DNA of 7,924 nucleotides from Pseudomonadota bacterium. GTDB taxonomy: Bacteria > Pseudomonadota > Alphaproteobacteria > Rhizobiales > Devosiaceae. Below are positions 1-6,603 of this stretch, piece after piece. Under the pieces are notes generated by a model, which had not been told where the DNA came from, ran no database searches, and saw only the letters and a list, made by a program, of their open reading frames with translations. Made by a program: the position numbers and the translations under genes. Each line of letters begins with the position of its first letter. Positions within the stretch are counted from its first letter, which is position 1. Where the stretch lies: NCBI GenBank assembly GCA_023437755.1, contig JAEZFJ010000405.1, positions 1-7,924 of the forward strand, in the 5' to 3' direction.

Positions 1-333
1 CTGCATGTCGTCAACCGGCTTGGAGAGAAAATCGTCGGCGCCGACCTCCAGGCCCCGCACCCTGTCCGAGGGTTGGTCGAGCGCCGTGATCATCAGCACC
101 GGAATGTGGTGGGTGCGCGGGTCGGCCTTGAGTCGGCGGCACACCTCGAACCCGTCCATCACCGGCATCATCACGTCGAGCAGCACGATGTCGACGTGCT
201 GGGTGGCGCAGATGTCCAGCGCGTCGGCACCGGAGCTGGCGGTCACGACATCATAATACTCGGCGGCAAGCCGGGCCTCGAGCAGTCGGACATTGGTCGG
301 GATGTCGTCGACGATGAGTACGCGCGCTGTCAC
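1..333 (-). CDS. pleD: PleD response regulator/diguanylate cyclase, N-terminal part (gene runs off the left edge)
   Basis: Only the first 111 codons are present. They encode one complete CheY-like receiver domain. The acidic pocket is Asp9/Asp10, the phospho-acceptor is Asp53 in LLDVMMP, and the conserved Thr83 (MIT) and Lys105 (SKP) complete the active site. The opening MTARVLIVDDIPTNVRLLEA and the placement of these residues match PleD of Caulobacter and rhizobia. In that family a second receiver-like domain and a GGDEF diguanylate cyclase domain follow; here they would lie outside the window. PleD makes c-di-GMP when phosphorylated and drives the motile-to-sessile transition. The start is GTG at 333, the only one that gives the family N-terminus; no strong Shine-Dalgarno sequence is visible. 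It lies 67 bases downstream of divK on the same strand, the usual divK-pleD arrangement. The GGDEF domain itself is inferred, not seen. Confidence 0.93.
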   Translation of the reverse strand, partial: MTARVLIVDDIPTNVRLLEARLAAEYYDVVTASSGADALDICATQHVDIVLLDVMMPVMDGFEVCRRLKADPRTHHIPVLMITALDQPSDRVRGLEVGADDFLSKPVDDMQ

Positions 334-366
334 TGGCTGGCCCCGGCAAAGGATCGCGGCAGATCA

Positions 367-390
367 GCGGGCGGAACGCAACCGGCCCGC
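367..390 (-). promoter_or_regulatory. Inverted repeat between divK and pleD
   Basis: GCGGGC (367-372) and GCCCGC (385-390) are perfect inverted repeats around a 12-base loop, just after the divK stop. On the minus-strand transcript the stem would sit between the two coding regions, with no run of T behind it. It may act as a processing, stability or partial attenuation element that lets divK exceed pleD. In DNA this GC-rich a six-base stem can also arise by chance. Confidence 0.25.
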
Positions 391-400
391 CGCCGCGCGG

Positions 401-772
401 TCAAGCCGGGCCAATGTAGCGGGCAATGGTTTCCAGAAAGTGAGGCACGGAGATCGGTTTGCTGATGTAGCCCTCGCACCCGCCCTGCAGGATGCGCTCC
501 TCGTCACCCTTCATGGCAAAGGCAGTGACGGCGATCACCGGGATATGCGCCAGTTCTTCGTCGTCCTTGAGCCATTTGGTGACCACCAGTCCGGAGACCT
601 CGGGCAACTGGATGTCCATCAGGATCAGGTCGGGGTGATGCGCGCGCGCAAGGTCGAGCGCCTCCATCCCGTTGCGGGTCTGGATGACGGAATATCCCCG
701 CGATTCCAGCAGATCGTTGAAGAGCTTCATGTTGAGCTCGTTGTCCTCAACGATCATTACGGTCTTGGCCAT
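401..772 (-). CDS. divK: DivK single-domain response regulator
   Basis: This 123-residue protein consists of a receiver domain alone, the usual size for DivK. Visible residues are the acidic pair Glu9/Asp10 in MIVEDNELN, phospho-acceptor Asp53 in LILMDIQLP, Thr83 in AVTAFAM and Lys105 in YISKPI. DivK is known in alphaproteobacteria as the diffusible regulator phosphorylated by DivJ and dephosphorylated by PleC. It acts on DivL and CckA, and so on CtrA activity, polarity and division; that role is taken from the family. The ATG at 772 is preceded by a strong ribosome binding site (GAGGAAGG on the minus strand) about five bases upstream. pleD follows 67 bases downstream, so the two are probably co-transcribed. 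No CtrA box (TTAA-N7-TTAA) is visible in the short upstream region. The call rests on length, motifs and the pleD neighbour. Confidence 0.95.
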   Translation of the reverse strand: MAKTVMIVEDNELNMKLFNDLLESRGYSVIQTRNGMEALDLARAHHPDLILMDIQLPEVSGLVVTKWLKDDEELAHIPVIAVTAFAMKGDEERILQGGCEGYISKPISVPHFLETIARYIGPA

Positions 773-784
773 CTATCCTTCCTC

Positions 785-799
785 GCGCCTGCAAGGCGC
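785..799 (-). promoter_or_regulatory. Hairpin in the divK 5' UTR, next to its ribosome binding site
   Basis: GCGCCT (785-790) and AGGCGC (794-799) form a perfect six-base-pair, GC-rich stem with a three-base loop. On the minus-strand transcript it ends a base or so before the GAGGAAGG Shine-Dalgarno sequence of divK. It could set mRNA stability or translation efficiency. It is too short to identify as any known element. Confidence 0.35.
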
Positions 800-830
800 T
801 GGTGCCGCTTCGCTTTGCGACCCGCTTCAG

Positions 831-859
831 CTAGCATGCAAACTCTTACGAAACGTCAA
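831..859 (-). promoter_or_regulatory. Candidate sigma-70-type promoter for divK
   Basis: Read on the minus strand, TTGACG (854-859) matches the -35 consensus in its first five bases. It is followed after 17 bases by TGCTAG (831-836), a weak -10. Transcription would start near 824 and give a 5' UTR of about 50 bases before the divK ATG. The -35 is good and the spacing ideal, but the -10 is poor, so this is a prediction only. It lies in the 98-base gap between the divergent divK and DUF3572 genes. Confidence 0.35.
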
Positions 860-870
860 ATGAGCCGGCA

Positions 871-1155
871 GTGCCCCGTACCGATTCCGTCAATCCCCGG
901 GTCTCCGACCTTGCCGACACCTGCCTCAACTTCCTGGCGGAACACCCGGAAGAGCTCATGGCATTCATGCAGGTGGCCGGCCTCGACCCCGAAGCCCTGC
1001 GCCGCGCGGTCGACACTCCAGACCTGCAGCACGGGCTCATCGACTATTTTGCCGCAAACGAACCGATTCTGCTCGCGCTGTGTGCCAACGCCGGCTTTAC
1101 CCCCGAGCAGTTCATGCAGGTCTGGCACCAACAGAACCGCTCGGAGTGGTCGTGA
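871..1155 (+). CDS. DUF3572 family protein of unknown function
   Basis: This is a 94-residue soluble, helical, acidic protein. It resembles the alphaproteobacterial DUF3572 family as I know it: a helical opening (LADTCLNFLAEHPEELMAFM), then a GLDPEALRRA turn, then an LIDYFAANEPILLALCANAG segment. No catalytic motif, signal peptide or membrane segment is visible, and the family has no assigned function that I know of. The start is GTG at 871; no clear Shine-Dalgarno sequence precedes it, and no better in-frame start exists in the short upstream region. Its TGA overlaps the GTG of dinB (GTGA at 1152-1155), which implies translational coupling. Location between divK and dinB recurs in rhizobia from memory. 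No LexA-type box (GTTC/GAAC-N7-GTTC) is visible upstream, so SOS control of this unit is not supported. Confidence 0.8.
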   Translation: MPRTDSVNPRVSDLADTCLNFLAEHPEELMAFMQVAGLDPEALRRAVDTPDLQHGLIDYFAANEPILLALCANAGFTPEQFMQVWHQQNRSEWS

Positions 1156-2465
1156 CCGGCTGGTTCTGCCGCGATTGCCTGACCAGCGGAAACGCTGCTG
1201 CCGTGCCGAGGCGCTGCAGCCAGTGCGGCTCGCCGCGGCTGTTCGGACACCAGGAGCTGTTCGAGCTTGGCATCGCCCATGTGGACTGTGATGCCTTCTA
1301 CGCCTCGGTCGAAAAGCGGGACGATCCGAGCCTTCGCGACAAGCCGCTGATCATCGGCGGCGGCGTGCGGGGCGTCGTGTCCACATGCTGCTACATCGCG
1401 CGGCAGTCCGGCGTGCGCTCGGCCATGCCGATGTTCAAGGCACGCGAGCTCTGCCCCGACGCGGTCATCGTCAAGCCGAACATGGCGAAATACGTGGAAG
1501 TCAGCCGCCAGATACGGCGATTGATGGACGAATTGACCCCGCTGGTGGAGCCACTGTCGATCGATGAGGCCTTCCTCGACCTGCGCGGGACGGAGGCGCT
1601 TCACCGTGCCCCGCCGGCCCTGGTGCTGGCGCGCTTCGCGCGACGGGTGGAGACCGAACTCGGGGTGACGGCGTCCGTCGGCCTCAGCCACAACAAGTTC
1701 CTCGCCAAGATCGCCTCCGACCTCGACAAGCCACGGGGTTTCGCCGTCATCGGGGCCGCGGAAACGCTGGACTTTCTCGCCTCCAAGCCCATCAGCCTCA
1801 TCTATGGCGTCGGCAAGGTGTTCGCCGAAACCCTGCGGCGGGATGGCTTCGTCACCATTGGACAGCTGCAGGTCGAAGACCCGGTCAATCTCATGCGCCG
1901 GTACGGTGAATCCGGCGCGCGCTTGTCGCGCCTCGCCCTTGGCCAGGATACGAGGCCGGTCTCTGTCGACGGTGAGATGAAGACGATCTCCTCCGAGACC
2001 ACTTTCAACAATGACATCAGCGATCTCGACATCCTGTCTCGCGAACTGCTCAAACTGGCGGAGCGCCTGTCGGAGCGGGTGAAGGCGAAGGGACTGGTCG
2101 GCGACACCGTTACGCTGAAGCTCAAATCGGCCGGTTTTCGCTTGCGCACCCGGGCCCGCCACCTGATGATGCCGACCCAACTCGCCGGCGTGCTCTACGA
2201 GACGGGCCGCAGCTTGCTGGAGCGGGAGGCAGACGGCACGGCCTATCGGCTGATCGGCATCGGCTTGTCGGGACTCGATGAGTCCGATGGGCAGGACCCT
2301 GTCGATCTGCTGGAACCGGCAGTTGCCCGGCGCGCCGCAGCCGAGCGGGCCATGGACCGCGTACGCTCCCGTTTCGGCCGGGAGGCCGTGGTGCGCGGTA
2401 AACTCTACGCTCCCAAGCCGGACCAACCGGCAGACGACGACAACATAGAAGGCAAGATGCGATGA
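1152..2465 (+). CDS. dinB: DNA polymerase IV (Y-family translesion polymerase) with N-terminal CxxC/CxxC segment
   Basis: This 437-residue Y-family polymerase performs error-prone synthesis across lesions. The palm carries catalytic Asp45 in HVDCDAFYASVE and Asp138-Glu139 in PLSIDEAFLDL. Tyr50 occupies the steric-gate position (Phe13 in E. coli Pol IV). SVGLSHNKFLAKIASDLDKP is the conserved palm/thumb segment, and YGVGKVFAETL is a helix-hairpin-helix-like thumb motif. The little-finger domain follows from about residue 275 (SSETTFNNDI). Before the polymerase core lie about 40 extra residues with Cys6, Cys9, Cys22 and Cys25, a likely zinc knuckle that I recall in other alphaproteobacterial DinB proteins. 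The GTG at 1152 is chosen because it keeps this segment, overlaps the previous stop (GTGA), and has GGAG at 1143-1146 five bases upstream. No clear QLxLF clamp motif is seen at the C-terminus; a DPVDLL segment near residue 380 is a weak candidate. Its stop overlaps the next start (ATGA). Confidence 0.95.
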   Translation: MTGWFCRDCLTSGNAAAVPRRCSQCGSPRLFGHQELFELGIAHVDCDAFYASVEKRDDPSLRDKPLIIGGGVRGVVSTCCYIARQSGVRSAMPMFKARELCPDAVIVKPNMAKYVEVSRQIRRLMDELTPLVEPLSIDEAFLDLRGTEALHRAPPALVLARFARRVETELGVTASVGLSHNKFLAKIASDLDKPRGFAVIGAAETLDFLASKPISLIYGVGKVFAETLRRDGFVTIGQLQVEDPVNLMRRYGESGARLSRLALGQDTRPVSVDGEMKTISSETTFNNDISDLDILSRELLKLAERLSERVKAKGLVGDTVTLKLKSAGFRLRTRARHLMMPTQLAGVLYETGRSLLEREADGTAYRLIGIGLSGLDESDGQDPVDLLEPAVARRAAAERAMDRVRSRFGREAVVRGKLYAPKPDQPADDDNIEGKMR

Positions 2466-2923
2466 CCGATCCGATCGAAAAGCTGCGTCAGTACGGCTAC
2501 GAGTTGCCGATGCCCAAGGCCCCGGTCGCGAGCTACGTTCCCGTCACCCGGTCGGGCAAGCTGCTCTATGTTTCCGGTCAGATTTCCAGCGGCGACAACG
2601 GCGTGGTCGGCGGCCGGCTCGGCGACACCATGAACGTGCAGCAGGGCGGCAATGCCGCGGAACTCGCAGCAATCAACATCCTGTCGCAAGTGGTCCATTC
2701 CGCAGGAGTTCCCCTCACCGAGATCCGGCAGGTCCTCAAGCTCACCGTGCTGGTCGCCTCCGCTCCCGATTTCACCGAACAGCACCTGGTTGCCAACGGC
2801 GCATCCAACCTGCTTGTCGGTGTGCTTGGCGACAGGGGCAAGCACGCGCGGGCTGCTTTCGGCGTCGTCGCCCTGCCGCTCGGTGCGGCCGTCGAGATCG
2901 ATGCTGTCATCGAAGTGATGTGA
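2462..2923 (+). CDS. RidA/YjgF/YER057c/UK114 family protein
   Basis: This is a 153-residue soluble protein of the RidA superfamily. RidA proper hydrolyses reactive enamine/imine intermediates such as 2-aminoacrylate from PLP enzymes. Family marks are LLYVSGQIS near residues 34-42, the Gly/Ala-rich central helix, and the C-terminal HARAAFGVVALP segment. Arg130 and Glu145 align by hand with the substrate-binding Arg105 and Glu120 of enteric RidA, so deaminase chemistry is possible. It is about 25 residues longer than E. coli RidA, with an N-terminal LRQYGYELP-PxA-YVP segment typical of a longer subfamily. Because of this I do not assign the symbol ridA. The ATG overlaps the dinB stop (ATGA at 2462-2465) and has AGAAGG at 2447-2452, nine bases upstream. 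The function in a DNA-repair operon is unclear and may be only co-expression. Confidence 0.9.
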   Translation: MTDPIEKLRQYGYELPMPKAPVASYVPVTRSGKLLYVSGQISSGDNGVVGGRLGDTMNVQQGGNAAELAAINILSQVVHSAGVPLTEIRQVLKLTVLVASAPDFTEQHLVANGASNLLVGVLGDRGKHARAAFGVVALPLGAAVEIDAVIEVM

Positions 2924-3009
2924 CCGGATCGGCTCGAAGCACCCGGTGACAGGCGGTGCCGTTGGGTGCAGTGTTGAAGCGGGAGCCCATCGGCCCCATA
3001 TCGCCCTGA

Positions 3010-4197
3010 GTGTCTTCAAAGGCTCCGATCCCGATCTTGCCCAGCGGCTTCACCGCAACCGTCTATCCGGCGACGGCCGACATCCCGGCCGCCACCTGGA
3101 ACAGTCTTGCCCCGTCCACCGCAGGGCGGCCGGACAACCCGTTCCTGGATCACGCCTTCTTCCTGGCGCTCGAGCAATCGGGATGCGCCACCGCCCGCAC
3201 CGGATGGCAGCCGCAGCACATCCTGGTTGCCGACGAGGCCGGCATGCCGGTGGGCCTCATGCCGCTGTTCCTGAAATCCCACTCCATGGGCGAATACGTA
3301 TTCGACCATGGCTGGGCCGACGCCTTCGAGCGAGCCGGCGGCAGCTACTACCCCAAGCTTCAGTGTTCCGTCCCGTTCACCCCGGCGACGGCTCCGAAGC
3401 TGCTCGGCACGCCTGAGGCCATCCCTGCCCTGCTCTCCGCCGCCCAGCAACTGGCAGTCCAGCGCGATGCCTCATCGGTCCACGCCACCTTCGTGCCGAC
3501 GGATGAAGCAGACGCCATGGAGTCCCTTGGCTGGCTCCACCGGCTGGATACGCAGTTCCACTGGCTGAACGAGGATTTCTCGACCTTTGATGGCTTCCTG
3601 GACAGCCTCGCGTCGCGCAAGCGCAAGACCATCCGGCGCGAGCGGCGCGATGCCCTCGTCGACGGCCTGACGATCCGTTGGCTGACCGGCAGCGACATCC
3701 GCGAGGAGCACTGGGACGCCTTCTACGAGTTCTACGAGGACACCGGCGCTCGGAAATGGGGCCGCCCTTACCTGAACCGGGAGTTCTTCTCCCGCATCGG
3801 CGAGACCATGGCGGACCGGACGCTGCTGATCCTGGCCTATGACGGCCAGGAGCCCATCGCCGGCGCCATCAACTTCATTGGCCGCGACCGGCTCTACGGG
3901 CGCAACTGGGGCGCCACGAGGAACGTGCCCTTTCTCCACTTCGAGGTCTGCTACTATCAAGCCATCGACTTTGCCATCGCCCACAAGCTGGCGGTGGTGG
4001 AAGCGGGCGCCCAGGGCGAGCACAAGCTCGCGCGCGGCTATGTGCCGGTCTCGACCCACTCCACGCACTGGATCGCCCACCCCGGCCTCCGCCGCGCGGT
4101 GGCTGACCACCTCGAGCACGAGCGCGAAGCGGTGCTCGAGTCCCACGAGGTTCTGGAGACTTATACACCATTCCGCCGCGGCGAACGGAAGCAGTAG
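3010..4197 (+). CDS. COG3146/DUF482 acyltransferase-like (GNAT/FemAB-type) protein
   Basis: This 395-residue soluble protein belongs to the COG3146/DUF482 family, usually named GNAT-like or peptidoglycan biosynthesis protein without proven function. Conserved blocks include NPFLDHAFFLALEQSG (43-58), SHSMGEYVFDHGWADAFERA (90-109), SSVHATFVP (155-163), SRKRKTIRRERR (202-213), GARKWGRPYLNREFF (246-260), GRNWGATRNVPFLHFEVCYY (297-316) and VEAGAQGEHKLARGYVPV (330-347). They suggest two GNAT-like halves as in FemAB-type aminoacyl transferases; that comparison is inference. The GTG at 3010 follows directly after an in-frame TGA, and the next in-frame ATG is at codon 80, so 3010 is the best choice despite a poor Shine-Dalgarno sequence. 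An 86-base gap separates it from the RidA gene. From memory, rhizobia often carry a glycerophosphodiester phosphodiesterase gene in that gap; none is here. Confidence 0.85.
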   Translation: MSSKAPIPILPSGFTATVYPATADIPAATWNSLAPSTAGRPDNPFLDHAFFLALEQSGCATARTGWQPQHILVADEAGMPVGLMPLFLKSHSMGEYVFDHGWADAFERAGGSYYPKLQCSVPFTPATAPKLLGTPEAIPALLSAAQQLAVQRDASSVHATFVPTDEADAMESLGWLHRLDTQFHWLNEDFSTFDGFLDSLASRKRKTIRRERRDALVDGLTIRWLTGSDIREEHWDAFYEFYEDTGARKWGRPYLNREFFSRIGETMADRTLLILAYDGQEPIAGAINFIGRDRLYGRNWGATRNVPFLHFEVCYYQAIDFAIAHKLAVVEAGAQGEHKLARGYVPVSTHSTHWIAHPGLRRAVADHLEHEREAVLESHEVLETYTPFRRGERKQ

Positions 4198-4242
4198 GCC
4201 ATCGTTGCTTTCCCCCACGATCAGCGCAGGTTATGAGCAAGC

Positions 4243-5376
4243 ATGATCTGGGGAATATTCGTTTTCGTCATTCAGGCCGTTGTCGTGTTCGTGGTTTCCA
4301 CTGCACTGTTCGACGCATTGCACTGGGCGCTTCACCGCTGGGAAAAGTCGTCCAACCCGCTGCTCCGCCGATTTTCGTCCTGGCACTGGGTCCACCACAA
4401 GTTCCTTGGCATGGATATGCAGGTGAACCCGGCCTACGTGAAAGCCAACCTCTGGTTCCACGTGCTGCCTGAGTACCTGACGTCGATGTTGGGCACTCTG
4501 GTGTTCCTTTTTGTCTTCCCGTGGGAGCCCGTCGCAGTGGTGGCGGGTATCCGGACGGTCATGCTCGCGCTGACGCTGCGGGAGGAAGGCATCGACTTCA
4601 ACCACATGGCGATGGATCGCGTCGGCGGACAGCAAGGCCGCCTTTGGGTGGACAACAACTACCACGCCATGCACCACGTCTACCCCACGAGCTTCTTCTC
4701 CTCCTTCTCCAATGCCTTCGACCTTGTCTTCGGCACCGGCTGCCAGATCGAGGGACGGCGATTCGTGGTGACCGGTGCCGGCGGCGCCTTCGGCAGCGCC
4801 ATGGTTGAGCGGCTGAATCAGGCCGGTGCCATCGTCGAGACTGCCAAGTCCGGCGTCGACTTTGCACCGGGCAACTACGACGGCATCCGCCGGAAGCTGG
4901 AAAACGCCGATGTTCTGGTGCTGGCGCACGGCGCCAAGACCGAGGATTGCTGGAACGCCAACTACACGACGTTCTGCGAACTGGTCGACCTCTTTACCGA
5001 AATGGGCAAGGCCCGGCTGACGGCTCCGGAAGTGTGGGCGGTGGGCTCCGAAGTCGAGTTCCACGGCGACATGGGGCTTGAAGAACTCAAGGCCTACTCG
5101 GCCTCCAAGCGCGCCTACGCCCTCAGGGCGCGGGAGTTCTACCGCTCGGACGACCTGATCTACCGCCACATCGTCCCATCATCCTTCACCTCCGCCATGG
5201 GCAAAGGCGCAATGAGCGCCGATACCGCGGTGCGGACCACCATCTCGCTGATCCGCCGCGGCTTCCGCTATGTGCCGGTTACGCTGACGGGGCTTGCGGT
5301 ATTGAACTATTTCCGCTTCCGCTATTTTCAGAAGGGCCGGCCCGACGATCTCAAGCCAGTGAGTGTGACCCCATGA
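4243..5376 (+). CDS. Fusion of a fatty acid hydroxylase/sterol desaturase-type membrane domain and a short-chain dehydrogenase
   Basis: This is a 377-residue two-domain protein. Residues 1-165 are membrane-bound and carry the di-iron histidine boxes of the fatty acid hydroxylase superfamily: HxxxH (His27, His31), HxxHH (His48, His51, His52) and HxxHH (His141, His144, His145), with His121 as an extra candidate. Hydrophobic segments lie near 3-23 and 80-111. Residues 170-345 form an SDR Rossmann domain: nucleotide-binding TGAGGAFG (177-184), a LAHGAK turn (227-232), and catalytic Ser269, Tyr285 and Lys289 (YSASK). The expected chemistry is oxygen-dependent hydroxylation or desaturation of a lipid, followed by NAD(P)-linked oxidation or reduction. 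Both domains look intact, but the substrate is unknown. A similar fusion is annotated in cyanobacteria. It starts at ATG 4243, 45 bases after the previous gene, with a weak ribosome binding site. Its stop overlaps the HIT start (ATGA at 5373-5376). Confidence 0.88.
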   Translation: MIWGIFVFVIQAVVVFVVSTALFDALHWALHRWEKSSNPLLRRFSSWHWVHHKFLGMDMQVNPAYVKANLWFHVLPEYLTSMLGTLVFLFVFPWEPVAVVAGIRTVMLALTLREEGIDFNHMAMDRVGGQQGRLWVDNNYHAMHHVYPTSFFSSFSNAFDLVFGTGCQIEGRRFVVTGAGGAFGSAMVERLNQAGAIVETAKSGVDFAPGNYDGIRRKLENADVLVLAHGAKTEDCWNANYTTFCELVDLFTEMGKARLTAPEVWAVGSEVEFHGDMGLEELKAYSASKRAYALRAREFYRSDDLIYRHIVPSSFTSAMGKGAMSADTAVRTTISLIRRGFRYVPVTLTGLAVLNYFRFRYFQKGRPDDLKPVSVTP

Positions 5377-5789
5377 GCTATGATCCCAGCAACATCTTCG
5401 CCAAGATCCTGAGCGGCGAACTGCCCTGCCACAAGGTCTACGAGGACGACGTGGCGCTGGTGATGATGGACATCTTCCCCCAGTCCCGCGGACACACGCT
5501 GGTGATCCCCAAGGCCGCCTCCTGCAACCTCTTGGACGCCGACCCCGCCGCGTTGTCGGCGGTCATGCCCTTGGTGCAGCGCGTCGCCGTCGCCCTGAAG
5601 GCAGCAACCGGGGCGGCTGGTCTCCGCCTGGCGCAGTTCAACGAGGCTCCGGCTGGGCAGACGGTTTTTCATCTGCACTTCCACCTGATCCCGATCTACG
5701 AGGGCGTGGAACTCGGCGCGCACGCCAGTGGGCGGGCCGACGACGCAGAACTGGCCGCCCTCGCCAGGGCTATCGCCGCGGCTCTCTAG
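5373..5789 (+). CDS. HIT family nucleotide hydrolase/transferase
   Basis: This 138-residue protein is close to the usual length of Hint/HIT enzymes, which cleave nucleoside phosphoramidates, adenosine-lysyl-AMP-type adducts or dinucleoside polyphosphates. Opening residues NIFAKILSGELPCHKVYEDD, then VMMDIFPQSRGHTLVIPK, match the family's nucleotide-binding region. The histidine triad is VFHLHFHLIP with His100, His102 and His104; His102 is the likely nucleophile. Asn90 in QFNEAPAGQTV is the usual active-site neighbour. The ATG at 5373 overlaps the stop of the hydroxylase-SDR gene, so translation is probably coupled. The physiological substrate cannot be read from sequence. It is the last gene on the plus strand, and its stop lies four bases from the stop of a small convergent reading frame. 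Confidence 0.93.
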   Translation: MSYDPSNIFAKILSGELPCHKVYEDDVALVMMDIFPQSRGHTLVIPKAASCNLLDADPAALSAVMPLVQRVAVALKAATGAAGLRLAQFNEAPAGQTVFHLHFHLIPIYEGVELGAHASGRADDAELAALARAIAAAL

Positions 5790-5793
5790 AAGC

Positions 5794-5865
5794 TCAGGCG
5801 CGATGGGAAACTGCGGTGAGCAGGCCCAGCACGATCATCGTGCCGGCGATCATCAGCAACGTCAT
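5794..5865 (-). CDS. Candidate 23-residue single-span membrane peptide downstream of lolD
   Basis: A short open frame encodes 23 residues, MTLLMIAGTMIVLGLLTAVS followed by HRA. Residues 2-19 are almost entirely hydrophobic and would form one membrane helix, with a short positively charged tail after it. A good Shine-Dalgarno sequence (GAGGAGAG on the minus strand) lies seven bases upstream of the ATG. The frame begins 51 bases after the lolD stop on the same strand, so it could be translated from the lol mRNA. An overlapping ATG five bases upstream stops after two codons. I recognise no family. Conservation in relatives is untested, and a frame this short can arise by chance; the ribosome binding site and the hydrophobic composition are the main support. 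Confidence 0.45.
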   Translation of the reverse strand: MTLLMIAGTMIVLGLLTAVSHRA

Positions 5866-5871
5866 GGCATC

Positions 5872-5887
5872 TCTCCTCGAAGGGAGA
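5872..5887 (-). promoter_or_regulatory. Hairpin covering the ribosome binding site of the small peptide
   Basis: On the minus strand TCTCC (5883-5887) pairs with GGAGA (5872-5876) around a six-base loop. The 3' arm is the Shine-Dalgarno sequence of the 23-codon frame, so folding would hide the ribosome site. Five base pairs make only a weak switch. Confidence 0.3.
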
Positions 5888-5888
5888 A

Positions 5889-5902
5889 CCGCGCAGACGC
5901 GG
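5889..5902 (-). terminator. Short GC-rich hairpin after lolD, possible weak terminator
   Basis: CCGCG (5889-5893) and CGCGG (5898-5902) pair perfectly around a four-base loop, 15 bases after the lolD stop. On the minus strand TTCTCCCTTC follows, which is only partly T-rich. It may cause partial termination or stabilise the lol mRNA 3' end. No convincing terminator for the plus-strand HIT gene is visible. Confidence 0.3.
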
Positions 5903-5916
5903 CCAGGGTTGCCTCT

Positions 5917-6595
<679 letters not shown>

Positions 6596-6603
<8 letters not shown>

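Noticed and set aside
773..870. LexA or CtrA boxes between divK and DUF3572
   Set aside because: No GTTC-N7-GTTC, GAAC-N7-GTTC or TTAA-N7-TTAA could be found there by eye.
1080..1151. Longer dinB start at GTG 1080
   Set aside because: It would add 24 residues inside DUF3572 that do not resemble the family. The GTG at 1152 has GGAG five bases upstream and the stop/start overlap.
293..1291. A 332-codon plus-strand frame across pleD, divK and the start of dinB
   Set aside because: It runs antisense to two clear receiver-domain genes and then overlaps DUF3572 and dinB in another frame. The translation is low-complexity and Arg/Pro-rich.
1044..2426. A 460-codon open frame on the minus strand opposite dinB
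   Set aside because: It mirrors dinB, whose motifs are complete. Long antisense frames are expected in GC-rich coding DNA, and its product shows no recognisable domain.
2924..3009. A terminator formed by GCACC/GGTGC repeats after the RidA gene
   Set aside because: The stem is only five bases, has competing partners and no T-run.
4231..5169. A 312-codon minus-strand frame opposite the hydroxylase-SDR gene
   Set aside because: The plus strand carries all histidine boxes and SDR motifs; this is a shadow.
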